Assembly (NCBI RefSeq): GCF_028368995.1 | Contig: NZ_JAQNDL010000003.1 | Location: 1,674,001 to 1,738,000, forward strand | Reading direction: 5' to 3' | DNA: 64,000 bases | DNA from: Nannocystis bainbridge | GTDB taxonomy: Bacteria > Myxococcota_A > Polyangia > Nannocystales > Nannocystaceae | In this document: in pieces, positions 34,410-42,663 of the stretch | Position numbering within the stretch: the stretch's first letter is position 1 | Layout: each line of letters opens with the position of its first letter | The notes under the pieces: generated by a model | Database searches by the model: none | What the model was told of the DNA's origin: nothing | Seen by the model: the letters and a program-made list of their open reading frames with translations, nothing else | Made by a program: the position numbers and the translations under genes

Positions 34410-35750
34410 TCAGTAGCGGTAGTGCTCGGGCTTGAACGGGCCCTCTTGCGAGACCCCGAGGTATTCGGCCTGCTTGTCGCTGAGGCGGGTGAGCTTGACG
34501 CCGAGCTTTCCGAGGTGGAGGCGGGCGACCTCCTCATCGAGGCGCTTCGGCAGCACGTACACCTTGCCCCGCGCATAACGGCTGCGCTCGGTGTAGAGCG
34601 ACAGCTGGGCGAGCACCTGATTCGTGAAGCTATTGCTCATCACGAAGCTGGGGTGGCCGGTGGCGCAGCCGAGGTTCACCAGGCGGCCGCGGGCCAGCAG
34701 GAGGATCGCGTGGCCGTCGGGGAACACGAACCGGTCGACCTGCGGCTTGATGTTGATCTCCTGGACGCCCTTGTCGGCGACCAGGCCGGCGACGTCGATC
34801 TCGCTGTCGAAGTGGCCGATGTTGCAGACGATCGCCTCGTCCTTCATCTTGCGCATGTGCTCGAGCGTGATGACGTCGCAGCATCCAGTGGCAGTGACGA
34901 AGATGTCGGCGAGGCCGGCGGCCTCGTCCATCGTCGTCACCTGGAAGCCCTCCATCGCCGCCTGCAGCGCGCAGATCGGGTCGACCTCGGTGACGAGCAC
35001 GCGGGCCCCGAAGCCGCGCATCGACTGGGCGCAGCCCTTGCCGACGTCGCCGTAACCGGCCACGACCACGACCTTGCCGGCGACCATGATGTCGGTCGCC
35101 CGCTTGATGCCGTCGGCCAGGCTCTCGCGGCAGCCGTACAGGTTGTCGAACTTGCTCTTGGTCACCGAGTCATTGACGTTGATCGCGGCGATCTTCAGCT
35201 CGCCGCGCTCGGCCATCTGATACAGGCGATGGACCCCGGTGGTGGTCTCCTCGCTGACGCCGAGGCACTGCTCGAGCGAAGCGACGTGCTCCGGGCGGTG
35301 CAGCACGAGCGTCAGGTCGCCGCCGTCGTCGAGCAGGATGTTCGGCGGGCTGCCGTCGGGCCAGCGGATCGTCTGCTCGACGCACCACCAGTACTCCTCC
35401 TCGGTCTCGCCCTTCCACGCGAACACCGGCACGCCGGTGGCCGCGATCGCGGCCGCCGCGTGGTCCTGCGTCGAGAAGATATTGCAGGACGACCAGCGGA
35501 CCTCGGCCCCGAGCTCCGTCAGCGTCTCGATCAACACGGCCGTCTGAATCGTCATGTGGAGGCAGCCGGCGATCTTGGCCCCCTTCAGCGGCTTCTCCGC
35601 CCCGTGCTTGGCGCGCAGCGCCATCAGCCCGGGCATCTCCTTCTCGGCCAGGGCGATCTCCTTGCGGCCCCAATCGGCCAGGCCCATGTCGGCGACCTTG
35701 AAGTCGGGCGTGGTGGGCGGCTTTACCTTCGACACAGTGCTTGCAGTCAT
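34410..35750 (-). CDS. ahcY: Adenosylhomocysteinase
   Basis: This cytoplasmic NAD-dependent enzyme splits S-adenosylhomocysteine into adenosine and homocysteine, removing the inhibitory product of SAM methyltransferases. The 446-residue sequence has AGCLHMTIQTAVLIETL, SSCNIFSTQDHAAAAIA, DDGGDLT, VVAGYGDVGKGCAQSMRGFGARV as the NAD-binding fold, NIGHFDSEID, and the C-terminal HYRY that reaches into the neighbouring subunit. It is 43 bp after mtnD with GAGAGGA before its ATG, and the three genes mtnB-mtnD-ahcY form an operon for salvage of SAM by-products. I saw no SAH riboswitch in the short gap. Confidence 0.96.
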   Translation of the reverse strand: MTASTVSKVKPPTTPDFKVADMGLADWGRKEIALAEKEMPGLMALRAKHGAEKPLKGAKIAGCLHMTIQTAVLIETLTELGAEVRWSSCNIFSTQDHAAAAIAATGVPVFAWKGETEEEYWWCVEQTIRWPDGSPPNILLDDGGDLTLVLHRPEHVASLEQCLGVSEETTTGVHRLYQMAERGELKIAAINVNDSVTKSKFDNLYGCRESLADGIKRATDIMVAGKVVVVAGYGDVGKGCAQSMRGFGARVLVTEVDPICALQAAMEGFQVTTMDEAAGLADIFVTATGCCDVITLEHMRKMKDEAIVCNIGHFDSEIDVAGLVADKGVQEINIKPQVDRFVFPDGHAILLLARGRLVNLGCATGHPSFVMSNSFTNQVLAQLSLYTERSRYARGKVYVLPKRLDEEVARLHLGKLGVKLTRLSDKQAEYLGVSQEGPFKPEHYRY

Positions 35751-35793
35751 CGTCTACCTTGGTCCTCTCGCGAACAATGCGAATCCAGCGTCA

Positions 35794-36237
35794 TCAAGCG
35801 CGGTACTCCGGCACCCAGCCCGCGGCGTCCTTGAACAGACGCACGCAGCGGATCTGCCGCCGCTCGGTCAAAAAGAAGCGGTGATACAGGTCGGCGGGCA
35901 CGACGATCAGGTCGCCGCGCTCGACCTCGATCCGGATCCACCGCTCGCCCGGCCCGCGGACGTCGAAGATCCCCGCGCCGTCGAGCACGAAGCGGACCTC
36001 GTCGTCGCGGTGCAGGTGCTCGTCCTTGAACTTGCCGAGCAGCCCGTCGAGGTTCGGCGTGTCCGGCCGCAGCTCGATCACGTCCTGGGTGACGTAGCCG
36101 CGGTCGGCCTTGAGGCGGTCCAGCGCGCCCTGAAAGTCGTCGTCGGGCAGGCGCTCGTAGAGCACCCCCACGGCCGCGAGATCGGCCAGCGTCGGCCCCT
36201 CGCCCTGCGAAGCATCCTCGAGCCATTCGAGCCGCAT
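35794..36237 (-). CDS. mtnD: Acireductone dioxygenase (methionine salvage)
   Basis: The 147-residue cupin oxidises acireductone to the keto acid precursor of methionine and formate, using a bound Fe or Ni. FKDEHLHRDDEVRFVLDGAGIFDVR gives the metal ligands His-x-His and Glu, and ADLYHRFFL gives the last His. It is shorter than many homologues at the N-terminus (usually about 180 residues) but keeps the whole cupin core. It starts 18 bp after mtnB, with GGAGG upstream, and precedes ahcY. Confidence 0.92.
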   Translation of the reverse strand: MRLEWLEDASQGEGPTLADLAAVGVLYERLPDDDFQGALDRLKADRGYVTQDVIELRPDTPNLDGLLGKFKDEHLHRDDEVRFVLDGAGIFDVRGPGERWIRIEVERGDLIVVPADLYHRFFLTERRQIRCVRLFKDAAGWVPEYRA

Positions 36238-36255
36238 GGTCCCTCCGCCTCCGCG

Positions 36256-36936
36256 TCACGCCCCGCCCAGCGGCAGCCCGAGTCGATGCGACTCGACCAC
36301 CGCGCGGAACAAATAGTCGAAGCTCTCGGCCTGCGTCTTGGCCTGCACCCAGTCGCGGCCCCACACGTACACCCCGTGGCCCGCGACCAGCACCGCGTCG
36401 ACGTCGGGGTACGCCAGCATCGCCTCGGCCATGCTGGCCGTCAGCTGCGACTCGCGCGGGGTGTTGGCGATGATCGGCACCCGCAAGGTGTCGAAGCAGC
36501 CCATCCCGCGCAGGCCCTTCTGCATCTCGAGCCCCTGGCACACGAACTCGCCCGGCCCGCCCTGCGGCGCGAACAGCCGCGCCGCCAGCACCGCCCACAC
36601 CGAGTGCGAGTGCATCACGGCGCCGGCGTCGCGCAGGCGATAGGCGTTGAAGAACAGCGGCCGGCACTCGCTGACCTTGAGCCCCGAGGCCGGCGCGCGC
36701 ACGACCTCGCAGTCGTGCTCGCCGGTGGCGCGGTCGCTCAGCACGAAGATGTCCTCCGGCTGCAGCCGCTCCTTCTGCACCCCCGACGGCGCCATGTAGA
36801 TGCCCTCGGGGCCGCGGATCGAGATGCCGCCGCCGGTGCCGCTGACCCAACCGTGCTGATAAAACAGCCGGCAGAGCTCGCAGATGAGCTCGGGAATCGG
36901 TGGGTTCGACGCGTGATCGCGAGGCGCTGCGGACAT
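36256..36936 (-). CDS. mtnB: Methylthioribulose-1-phosphate dehydratase
   Basis: This class II aldolase-fold zinc enzyme removes water from methylthioribulose 1-phosphate in methionine salvage. The 226-residue sequence shows SGTGGGISIR near residue 32 for phosphate binding, MHSHSVWAVL with the His-x-His zinc ligands, and LVAGHGVYVWG with the third His. It is the first gene of mtnB-mtnD-ahcY. The remaining salvage genes (mtnA, mtnC, mtnP) are not in the window. Confidence 0.93.
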   Translation of the reverse strand: MSAAPRDHASNPPIPELICELCRLFYQHGWVSGTGGGISIRGPEGIYMAPSGVQKERLQPEDIFVLSDRATGEHDCEVVRAPASGLKVSECRPLFFNAYRLRDAGAVMHSHSVWAVLAARLFAPQGGPGEFVCQGLEMQKGLRGMGCFDTLRVPIIANTPRESQLTASMAEAMLAYPDVDAVLVAGHGVYVWGRDWVQAKTQAESFDYLFRAVVESHRLGLPLGGA

Positions 36937-37885
36937 CGAGGCGCGGGGAGTCTACCCCCGGGCCTCCAGGGGCGTCACAGCCGGCCGAGTGTGGATCCTC
37001 GCTTCCCGCGCCGGTCCCTCGCAAACCCTCGCCGAACCTTCGCGCCGCCCGCCGCGCGACCCAAAGCCCCGCCGCCAGCCCCGCCCTCGTCGATTGCGCG
37101 GCGCGGCGAATGTCACGCCCGCACGTCGCGGACGTCCGACCGCCCCCGGTCGCAGCCATTGGCCGCCGGCCCCGCTGGCGATTCGCCGGGCCGAACGTCG
37201 ATGTGAAGCTGTCTCTCGGGACATGTTATCGCAGCGCCGCCGGCTCGAATCCTCGCAGCGCGGTCTCGCCGCCGGGCCCACCGTCGGCGCGCGGCCGTCG
37301 CGCCGTCGCCGTGAATCCGTCGGGTCGCAGATCTGCCCGGTCGCGGCGAACGGCGATCGCCCGCCGGCAATCGCCGTACTCGTACCTGTCCTCGCGGACA
37401 GCTGGGTGAGTCGCGTCGAATCGCCGCGCCCCGCCGGCCGCCCCGACGAATCGGCGGCGCATTCGTTGTCGCGCGTTCACGGGGCGAATTGCAGCACCGC
37501 GCGCGGACCCCCGCCGCAGACCGGTGTCAGTTCCGGCGGCGCCGACGCGTCGTGGCACCGACGAGGAGCAGGCCGAACGGCGATCGCGGGGCCGCATCGC
37601 TCTCGCACGACACCCGCGCGTCGAGCCCCGCATCCTCCGTCGGCGACCCGTCGGTCGAAACCCCCGACGGACGCCGGGCCGTCGGTCGACGGATGGCGAC
37701 AGAACGCGACTGTCGGCGACCTCGGCCGGCGGCGGCGATTGCATGATGTCCTCGAGCGGGCTCGCCTCATCGACCACCGTCATGCACCACGAGCGTGCGA
37801 TGGTGGTGACGAACTGTCACGCTCGGCGAGCCGGGTGATCGTCGCCAGCGCGCGCCACCTCGCCGATCTGCCAGCGATTCGCCGG
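36937..37885. other. Long intergenic stretch without a recognised gene
   Basis: Nearly 950 bp contain only Arg-rich overlapping frames in several phases, with no family, signal or membrane feature. The stretch is rich in TCG/CGA. It carries a half repeat at 37213-37227 and a palindrome at 37386-37401, and upstream signals for mtnB must lie at its left end. Confidence 0.5.
37386..37401. repeat. CTGTCC palindrome, intergenic
   Basis: CTGTCC-TCGC-GGACAG makes a 6-bp stem with a 4-nt loop. A half copy GGGACATGTT lies 160 bp upstream. Confidence 0.6.
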
Positions 37886-39070
37886 CTAGCGCGCCCGGGC
37901 TCGCCGGCGCCGCGCCAGCGCCACGAGCCACAGCGCGGCCCAGCCGGCCCCGGCCCCGCCGCTGCGGCAGCCGCACCCGGCCGGCTCCGTGCCGGTGCCC
38001 GGGGCCGTGGTCGCCGCGCCGCCCGTGCTCGTGCTCGTGCCGTCGCTGCTCCCCGCGGTCGTCGGGTCGTCCCCGCTGGTCCCCGTGGTGGTCTCGCTGT
38101 CTCCGCAGGTCCCGTCGCCGCCGCCCGCCAGGAACGAGCCGCTGTCGCTGCAACCACCGCTCGAGGTCTCGCTCGGCTCCAGCACCGACAGCAGCGACAC
38201 CGGGTACGTCGAATAGGTGCGCTGCATCGGGTCGATGACGTCGACCCGCAACACCACCGAGTCGGGCGCGACCTCCGACGGCGGCGTGAAGGCCAGCGCG
38301 ATCGTCTCGCCGACCAGCGGTTCGCTGACGAACTCCTGCCACTCGAGCGCGTCGGCCAGGGCCCAGTAACCCTTCAGCGTCGAGCCCGGCATCGCCCGCG
38401 CGCAGCCCTCGAGCAGGTACGAATCGCCGGGGAACACGAACGCGCCCTCCGGATTGGTAAGCGCCGCCGCCGGCGGGGCCGAGGCTGGATCGGCGTCGTC
38501 GACCACATGCACCACCCCCGGCCGCCGCGACCAGCGGTTGAGCTCGGGCTCCCACGTATAACCGTCGATGCGCCACGCGCCCGCGGCCAGCCCGGTCGTG
38601 TCCCACACCACCGGCTCGGCCGCCTCGGCCTCGGTGATCGGTCGGCGCGCGTCGTCGGCGGTGATGCGGACGAAGCAATCGGCGTAGAGGCCGTTGGTCT
38701 CGAGCACGTCGTCGTCGCCGATGACCGCGGCGTCGATCATCTTCTCGTCGGCCCAATCGAGCCAGGCGTCGGCGTCGGCCCACGACAGCCACACCGGCGG
38801 CGGCGTCTGCGGGCTGTCGTCGCGGCAGAAGGCGACGAATTGGTGGCGCCGGCTGGTCGGCAATTCGTCGGGGGTGAGGTCGGTGTCGGGATAGGGGATC
38901 GCGTAGTCGAATTGCAGCGTGCTCGACTGGCTGCGATCGATCACCGTCATGCACGGCACGCCGTCGGGCCAGACCACCGGAGTACGCGGGTGGCCGCCGT
39001 TGGCCGCGTGCGCGGCCCCGGGCGCCGCGAGACCGACGAACACGAGCGCGACACGAAGAGGACCTCGCAC
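37886..39070 (-). CDS. MYXO-CTERM exported protein, paralogue A
   Basis: This exported protein of about 394 residues has a signal peptide (VALVFVGLAAPGAAHA), two similar beta-rich halves, a Thr/Ser/Gly linker and a MYXO-CTERM tail (CGCRSGGAG, a hydrophobic stretch, RRRRARAR). MYXO-CTERM tails are sorting signals thought to be cleaved at the Cys for surface display. The mature part matches the adjacent gene along its length (TPVVWPDGVPCMTVIDRSQ against TPVQWPDETACMTVIDRSQ; RRHQFVAFCR in both; DPMQRTYSTYP against DPMQRTFSAFP). The GTG at 39070 lies 6 nt after TACACT. The function is unknown. Confidence 0.85.
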   Translation of the reverse strand: MRGPLRVALVFVGLAAPGAAHAANGGHPRTPVVWPDGVPCMTVIDRSQSSTLQFDYAIPYPDTDLTPDELPTSRRHQFVAFCRDDSPQTPPPVWLSWADADAWLDWADEKMIDAAVIGDDDVLETNGLYADCFVRITADDARRPITEAEAAEPVVWDTTGLAAGAWRIDGYTWEPELNRWSRRPGVVHVVDDADPASAPPAAALTNPEGAFVFPGDSYLLEGCARAMPGSTLKGYWALADALEWQEFVSEPLVGETIALAFTPPSEVAPDSVVLRVDVIDPMQRTYSTYPVSLLSVLEPSETSSGGCSDSGSFLAGGGDGTCGDSETTTGTSGDDPTTAGSSDGTSTSTGGAATTAPGTGTEPAGCGCRSGGAGAGWAALWLVALARRRRARAR

Positions 39071-39076
39071 GCGGCC

Positions 39077-39082
39077 AGTGTA
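39077..39082 (-). promoter_or_regulatory. -10-like box of MYXO-CTERM paralogue A
   Basis: TACACT on the minus strand ends 6 nt before the GTG at 39070. Confidence 0.6.
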
Positions 39083-39122
39083 GCGCGGGCCCGTCGCCGG
39101 CGCCGCGCGCGGCCCGGGCCGC

Positions 39123-40367
39123 TCACGCCCGCGCAGGTGCGAAAACCCCACGTCGTCGCCGGCGCAGCCCCAGCAGCACCAGCCCGGCCCACGCCCACGA
39201 GCCCGCCGACCCGCCGCTGTCACAGCCGCAGCCGTCGCGCGTCGGCAGCTCCTCGGAGGTCGTCGCCGCATCACCGGTGGTATCGCCCGTGCTGCCGGTC
39301 GAGGCCGGCCCGCCCGTCGCCGAGGTGTCGATCGGCGCCTCGCCGCTGCTGCTGCTGACGCTGCCGGTGTCGTCGCTGCCGCCGTCGTCGCCGCAGCTCT
39401 CGTTGCCGATGAACGCGTTGGTGTCGCTGCAGCCGCCGCCGGTGGTGGTGGTGTCGCCGCTGCCCGGCAGCACGACCACCAGCGACCGCGGGAACGCCGA
39501 GAAGGTGCGCTGCATCGGGTCGGTCACGTCGATGCGCAGCGCCACCGTCTCGACCAGCGCCTCGGGCGGCGGCTTGAACGGCAGCTCGAGCGCCTCGCCG
39601 TCGATCGGCACGCCCTCGGCGAACGCATGCCACTCGAGACCGTCGCCGCCGGTCACCGCCCAGAACCCGCTCATCGTCGAGCCCGGCATGGTCCGCACGC
39701 AGCCTTGCAGCATCAGCGTGTCCTCACCGAACATGAAGTCGTCGGTGTTCATGATCGCCGCCGCCGGCGCGACCGCCGAGAGGTCGGGCCCGTCGACCAC
39801 GTGGATCACCCCGGGCCGCTTGCTCCAAATGTTGAACGCCGGCTCCCAGGTGTAGCCCTGCAGGATGTACGGCCCGGGCGCCAGCGCCGAGGTGTCCCAC
39901 TCGAAGCCCTTGTCCGCCTCGGCGAAGGTGATCGGCCGCCGCTCGTCGTCCTCGGTGACGCGGAAGAAGCAATCCTTGTAGATGTCGTGGGTCTCGAGCA
40001 CGTCCTGGTCGGTCGCGTCGGCCTTCTCGGAGATGCCCGCGGCGTCGGCGATGTCGACGTCCTTCCACGACAGCCACACCGGCAGCGGCTCCTGCGGGGT
40101 GTGATTGCGGCAGAAGGCGACGAACTGGTGGCGCCGGCTGTCGGCCACCTCGTCGGCGGTGACCATCGTGTCCTCCGCCGGGATCTCGTAGGGGAAGTGG
40201 ACGACCGCGCCCTGGCTGCGATCGATCACCGTCATGCAGGCGGTCTCGTCCGGCCACTGCACCGGCGTGCGCTCGTGGATCCCGTTGGCGGCCCGGGCCA
40301 GCGTCGGCGTGAGCAGCGCCGCGGCGACGGCGGACAGGCCGAGGATCCGGAGACGGGCGGAGCGCAT
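39123..40367 (-). CDS. MYXO-CTERM exported protein, paralogue B
   Basis: The product (about 414 residues) has a signal peptide (ILGLSAVAAALLTPTLARA), a mature part collinear with paralogue A, a Thr/Ser/Asp/Gly linker and a MYXO-CTERM tail (CGCDSGGSAG, a hydrophobic stretch, LRRRRRG). Conserved Cys residues suggest disulfides shared by the pair. The ATG at 40367 is preferred over the TTG at 40376, because TAGATT ends 7 nt before it. The two genes are 52 bp apart and each has its own box, so they look like a tandem duplication with separate promoters. No enzyme motif is visible. Confidence 0.85.
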   Translation of the reverse strand: MRSARLRILGLSAVAAALLTPTLARAANGIHERTPVQWPDETACMTVIDRSQGAVVHFPYEIPAEDTMVTADEVADSRRHQFVAFCRNHTPQEPLPVWLSWKDVDIADAAGISEKADATDQDVLETHDIYKDCFFRVTEDDERRPITFAEADKGFEWDTSALAPGPYILQGYTWEPAFNIWSKRPGVIHVVDGPDLSAVAPAAAIMNTDDFMFGEDTLMLQGCVRTMPGSTMSGFWAVTGGDGLEWHAFAEGVPIDGEALELPFKPPPEALVETVALRIDVTDPMQRTFSAFPRSLVVVLPGSGDTTTTGGGCSDTNAFIGNESCGDDGGSDDTGSVSSSSGEAPIDTSATGGPASTGSTGDTTGDAATTSEELPTRDGCGCDSGGSAGSWAWAGLVLLGLRRRRRGVFAPARA

Positions 40368-40374
40368 CGCCGAC

Positions 40375-40380
40375 AATCTA
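40375..40380 (-). promoter_or_regulatory. -10-like box of MYXO-CTERM paralogue B
   Basis: TAGATT on the minus strand ends 7 nt before the ATG at 40367. It overlaps the last codon region of the upstream small gene. Confidence 0.5.
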
Positions 40381-40578
40381 CTCCTGCGCCGGGCCCGCGG
40401 AAACCTCGCCGGCGACGAAGCGGGCGCAGCGCAGCACCGGCAGGCGCGGGTACTTGGGCCAGCTCGGGTCGTGGTCGTGCTCGGCGCAGCGCCAGAACGT
40501 CGAGCCGCGGGCCGAGTCGACCCGCCGGGCCGACACGCAGCGGGCGCACAGCCCCGGCGACGGTGAGACGACGGTCAC
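40378..40578 (-). CDS. Small zinc-ribbon-like protein
   Basis: The 66-residue protein has CARC near residue 11, FWRCAEH near 29 and a late Cys (VLRCARF), a spacing that suggests a small zinc-binding fold. No membrane segment or known family name can be given. Its GTG start overlaps the stop of the membrane-protein gene as GTGA, so the two are translationally coupled. Confidence 0.6.
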   Translation of the reverse strand: MTVVSPSPGLCARCVSARRVDSARGSTFWRCAEHDHDPSWPKYPRLPVLRCARFVAGEVSAGPAQE

Positions 40579-41180
40579 GATCCGCCCCGCTCGGCGGGCG
40601 GCAGGATGAGCTGCTCTTCATGGGCGAGGATCCCGAGCCCCACCGCGAGGCGGGCCGCCAGCATCGTCCGCCCGCTGACCTGCCCGCGCCGCAGCGCCGA
40701 GGCCCCGACCAGCAGGCCGATGCCCCACACCAGCAGCGCCGCCATCTGCGAGCCGCCCTGCAGCAGCGCGAAGCCGATCAGCCCGCTGGCGATCCAGATC
40801 AGCAGCACCATGCGGACCGCGCCCTGGACCGGCTCGCTGGCGTCCGCGGCCTGCCCGGCCACGCGCAGCTCGAACTCGCCCTCGACCACCCGCAGACCGA
40901 TCGAGTCGGGCCCGATCCGCAGGAACCGCAGCATCGGCTTGAGGCTGCGCAGCATCTCCTCGGCCCGCAGCACCGTGCGCCCGCGCAGCACGATCGCCCC
41001 GTCGGCCGGGTCGCGCTCCTGCAGCCCGCGGCGGAACCCCTCGGTGTAGAGGTCGATCGCCGTCTGCCCGACCGGCAGCCCGGCCTCGCGCGCGGCCGCG
41101 ACCTGCAGCGCGTGCTCGTCGCCGCGCCACGGCTGGTCCGTGCGGGCCAGCTGTCCCTTTGAACCTGCCTCTTGCGACAT
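40575..41180 (-). CDS. Membrane protein of unknown function downstream of coaD
   Basis: The protein (about 201 residues) is mostly soluble at the N-terminus and has two adjacent hydrophobic segments, VRMVLLIWIASGLIGFALL near residue 125 and MAALLVWGIGLLVGASAL near 148. The family is not recognised. A palindrome copy lies at its 5' end, and the ATG at 41180 is inside that copy; a further in-frame ATG upstream is possible, so the start is uncertain. It follows coaD by 35 bp and is coupled by GTGA to the small zinc-ribbon gene. Confidence 0.6.
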   Translation of the reverse strand: MSQEAGSKGQLARTDQPWRGDEHALQVAAAREAGLPVGQTAIDLYTEGFRRGLQERDPADGAIVLRGRTVLRAEEMLRSLKPMLRFLRIGPDSIGLRVVEGEFELRVAGQAADASEPVQGAVRMVLLIWIASGLIGFALLQGGSQMAALLVWGIGLLVGASALRRGQVSGRTMLAARLAVGLGILAHEEQLILPPAERGGS

Positions 41181-41212
41181 GTCGTTCGAATCATGCATGA
41201 TCGGACATGTCC
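41174..41212. repeat. ACATGTC palindrome between coaD and the next gene
   Basis: GCGACATGTCG and GGACATGTCC flank an inner palindrome TCATGCATGA. The copy fills the short gap after coaD and supplies the likely ATG of the downstream gene. Confidence 0.75.
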
Positions 41213-41214
41213 TC

Positions 41215-41739
41215 TCATTCGCCGCGCATGCGCCCGTGCATCGCCGCCGCCACCGGGCCCGGGACGTAGCGGGCGAAGTCGCCGCCGTGGCCGGCGATCT
41301 CGCGGACCAGCGAGCTCGAGACGAACTGGTGGGCCGGGCCGGGGATGAGGAACACGGTCTCGACCGCCGGCTGGAGGTCGCGGTTGGCGGACGCGATCTG
41401 GAACTCGGGTTCGAAGTCACCGTGCGCGCGCAGGCCGCGGACGATCACTCGCGCGCCCTGCTGCATGCAAAATTCGATCATGAGGCCGTCGAACTTGCTG
41501 GCGCGGGCCCGCGGCAGGTGGGCGATGCACTCGGCGATCAGGGCCACGCGCTCGTCGACGCTGAAGTAGCCGGTCTTGGTCGGGTGGCGCCCGACGGCGA
41601 CGATGACGTGGTCGAACAGCCGCAGCGCGCGCTCGACGATCTCGACGTGTCCGCTGGTGATCGGGTCGAACGAGCCGGGGTACACCGCCGTGAGCGGGCG
41701 CGGGAGTTCGGTCGACGAGCCGGGTTCGGTGGCTGACAC
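41215..41739 (-). CDS. coaD: Phosphopantetheine adenylyltransferase
   Basis: CoaD adds AMP to 4'-phosphopantetheine, the fourth step of coenzyme A synthesis. The 174-residue sequence shows AVYPGSFDPITSGHVEIVERA with the T/HxGH nucleotidyl-transfer motif (SGHVEIV), VRGLRAHGDFEPEFQIASANR, and SSSLVREIAGHGGD as the C-terminal ISSTKVRE-like motif. GTG at 41739 follows a TATACT box by 6 nt; the same palindromic box serves the divergent lipoprotein gene. An N-terminal extension of about 15 residues precedes the fold. Confidence 0.93.
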   Translation of the reverse strand: MSATEPGSSTELPRPLTAVYPGSFDPITSGHVEIVERALRLFDHVIVAVGRHPTKTGYFSVDERVALIAECIAHLPRARASKFDGLMIEFCMQQGARVIVRGLRAHGDFEPEFQIASANRDLQPAVETVFLIPGPAHQFVSSSLVREIAGHGGDFARYVPGPVAAAMHGRMRGE

Positions 41740-41745
41740 CGGCGC

Positions 41746-41753
41746 AGTATACT
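41746..41753. promoter_or_regulatory. Shared palindromic -10 box of two divergent genes
   Basis: AGTATACT reads TATACT on both strands. It lies 6 nt before the coaD GTG (minus) and 7 nt before the lipoprotein ATG (plus), so only 21 bp separate the two start codons and both transcripts must be leaderless or nearly so. Confidence 0.65.
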
Positions 41754-41760
41754 CCGCCGC

Positions 41761-42624
41761 ATGCTCCGTCCCGCACCGGCCGCCCTCGTCGCCCTGCTCG
41801 CCGCCGCCTGCGGTGGCACGCCGACCCCGCCGCCGCCGACCAAGGTCGAGGTCTCGTCGCACCCCGCGGAGATCCAGCCGCCCGAGCGCGACGTCCGGAA
41901 CCCGTTCCGCCGCGCCGATCGCGACCCGCCGCCGCCGCGCTCCGAGCCGCAGTTGCCCCCGGCCGAGCTCGGCCAGGCCCTCGCCGCCGCCGCCGCCGCG
42001 CGGGCCGCCGGCAACGACGTCGAGGTCACCCAGGCGCTGCTCCCGTGCGCCAACAAGATCCCCAAGAGCACCCGCTGCGAGGGCGAGCTGGCGCTCGTGC
42101 TCGCCAAGTCGGCCGGGCACAAGGCCGAGTCCGACTACTACCTCCAGCACGCGATCGCCGACGACGACCCCGCCGCCGACGCCGATTTTTACGGCCGTCT
42201 GGCCGCGGCGCTGCGGCTGGCGCCGATGCTGCCCGAGGCGGCGGTCGCGCTGCAGCGGCGCATCGCTCGCCTGCCCGAGCCGGCCGCGGCCGACTGGCTC
42301 GCCCTGGCCGAGGTGCTCCAGGGCCTGCCGCGGCGCGAGGCCGAGGCGGCCGAGGCGCTGCAGCGGGCCTTCGAGCGCGACCCCAGTCAGCTCAAGTACC
42401 TGGGCGACGCCGGCGAGCTGCTGTCGCAGGTCCCGGGCCGGGGTGCGGAAGCGCTCACCATCCTTCAACGCTACCGCGAATCGATCCGCACCACCGAGCC
42501 GGAGCTGCTCCCGGGCCTCGATCAGCGGATCGCGCAGGTCCAGGCCGAGTTGAACCCGCCGGCGGTCGCGCCGGGCACGGCGCCTGCGCACGCCAAGAGT
42601 GCGAAGCCAGCCACCCCGAAGTAA
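41761..42624 (+). CDS. Lipoprotein with TPR-like repeats
   Basis: The product (287 residues) has a signal ending in LLAAACGG, a Pro-rich linker (PTPPPPTKV, then PPPPRSEPQ), and from about residue 65 a set of helical repeats with TPR character (LGQALAAAAAARAAGND, FYGRLAAALRLAPMLPEAAVALQRR, ALQRAFERDPSQLKYLGDAGELL). Such lipoproteins usually assemble outer-membrane or periplasmic complexes; the partner is unknown. It may be transcribed with the pseudokinase gene that starts about 40 bp later. Confidence 0.72.
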   Translation: MLRPAPAALVALLAAACGGTPTPPPPTKVEVSSHPAEIQPPERDVRNPFRRADRDPPPPRSEPQLPPAELGQALAAAAAARAAGNDVEVTQALLPCANKIPKSTRCEGELALVLAKSAGHKAESDYYLQHAIADDDPAADADFYGRLAAALRLAPMLPEAAVALQRRIARLPEPAAADWLALAEVLQGLPRREAEAAEALQRAFERDPSQLKYLGDAGELLSQVPGRGAEALTILQRYRESIRTTEPELLPGLDQRIAQVQAELNPPAVAPGTAPAHAKSAKPATPK

Positions 42625-42663
42625 TCGCCGTCAATCGCGGCACCAGACCCCGCGGAAAGCGGC

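Noticed and set aside
37226..37783. Arg-rich minus-strand frame of 185 codons upstream of mtnB
   Set aside because: Very high Arg content, overlapping open frames on both strands and no homology-like pattern.
36989..39358. Plus-strand 789-codon frame across the 37-39 kb region
   Set aside because: It is Arg/Pro-rich, runs antisense to the MYXO-CTERM genes and has no domain.
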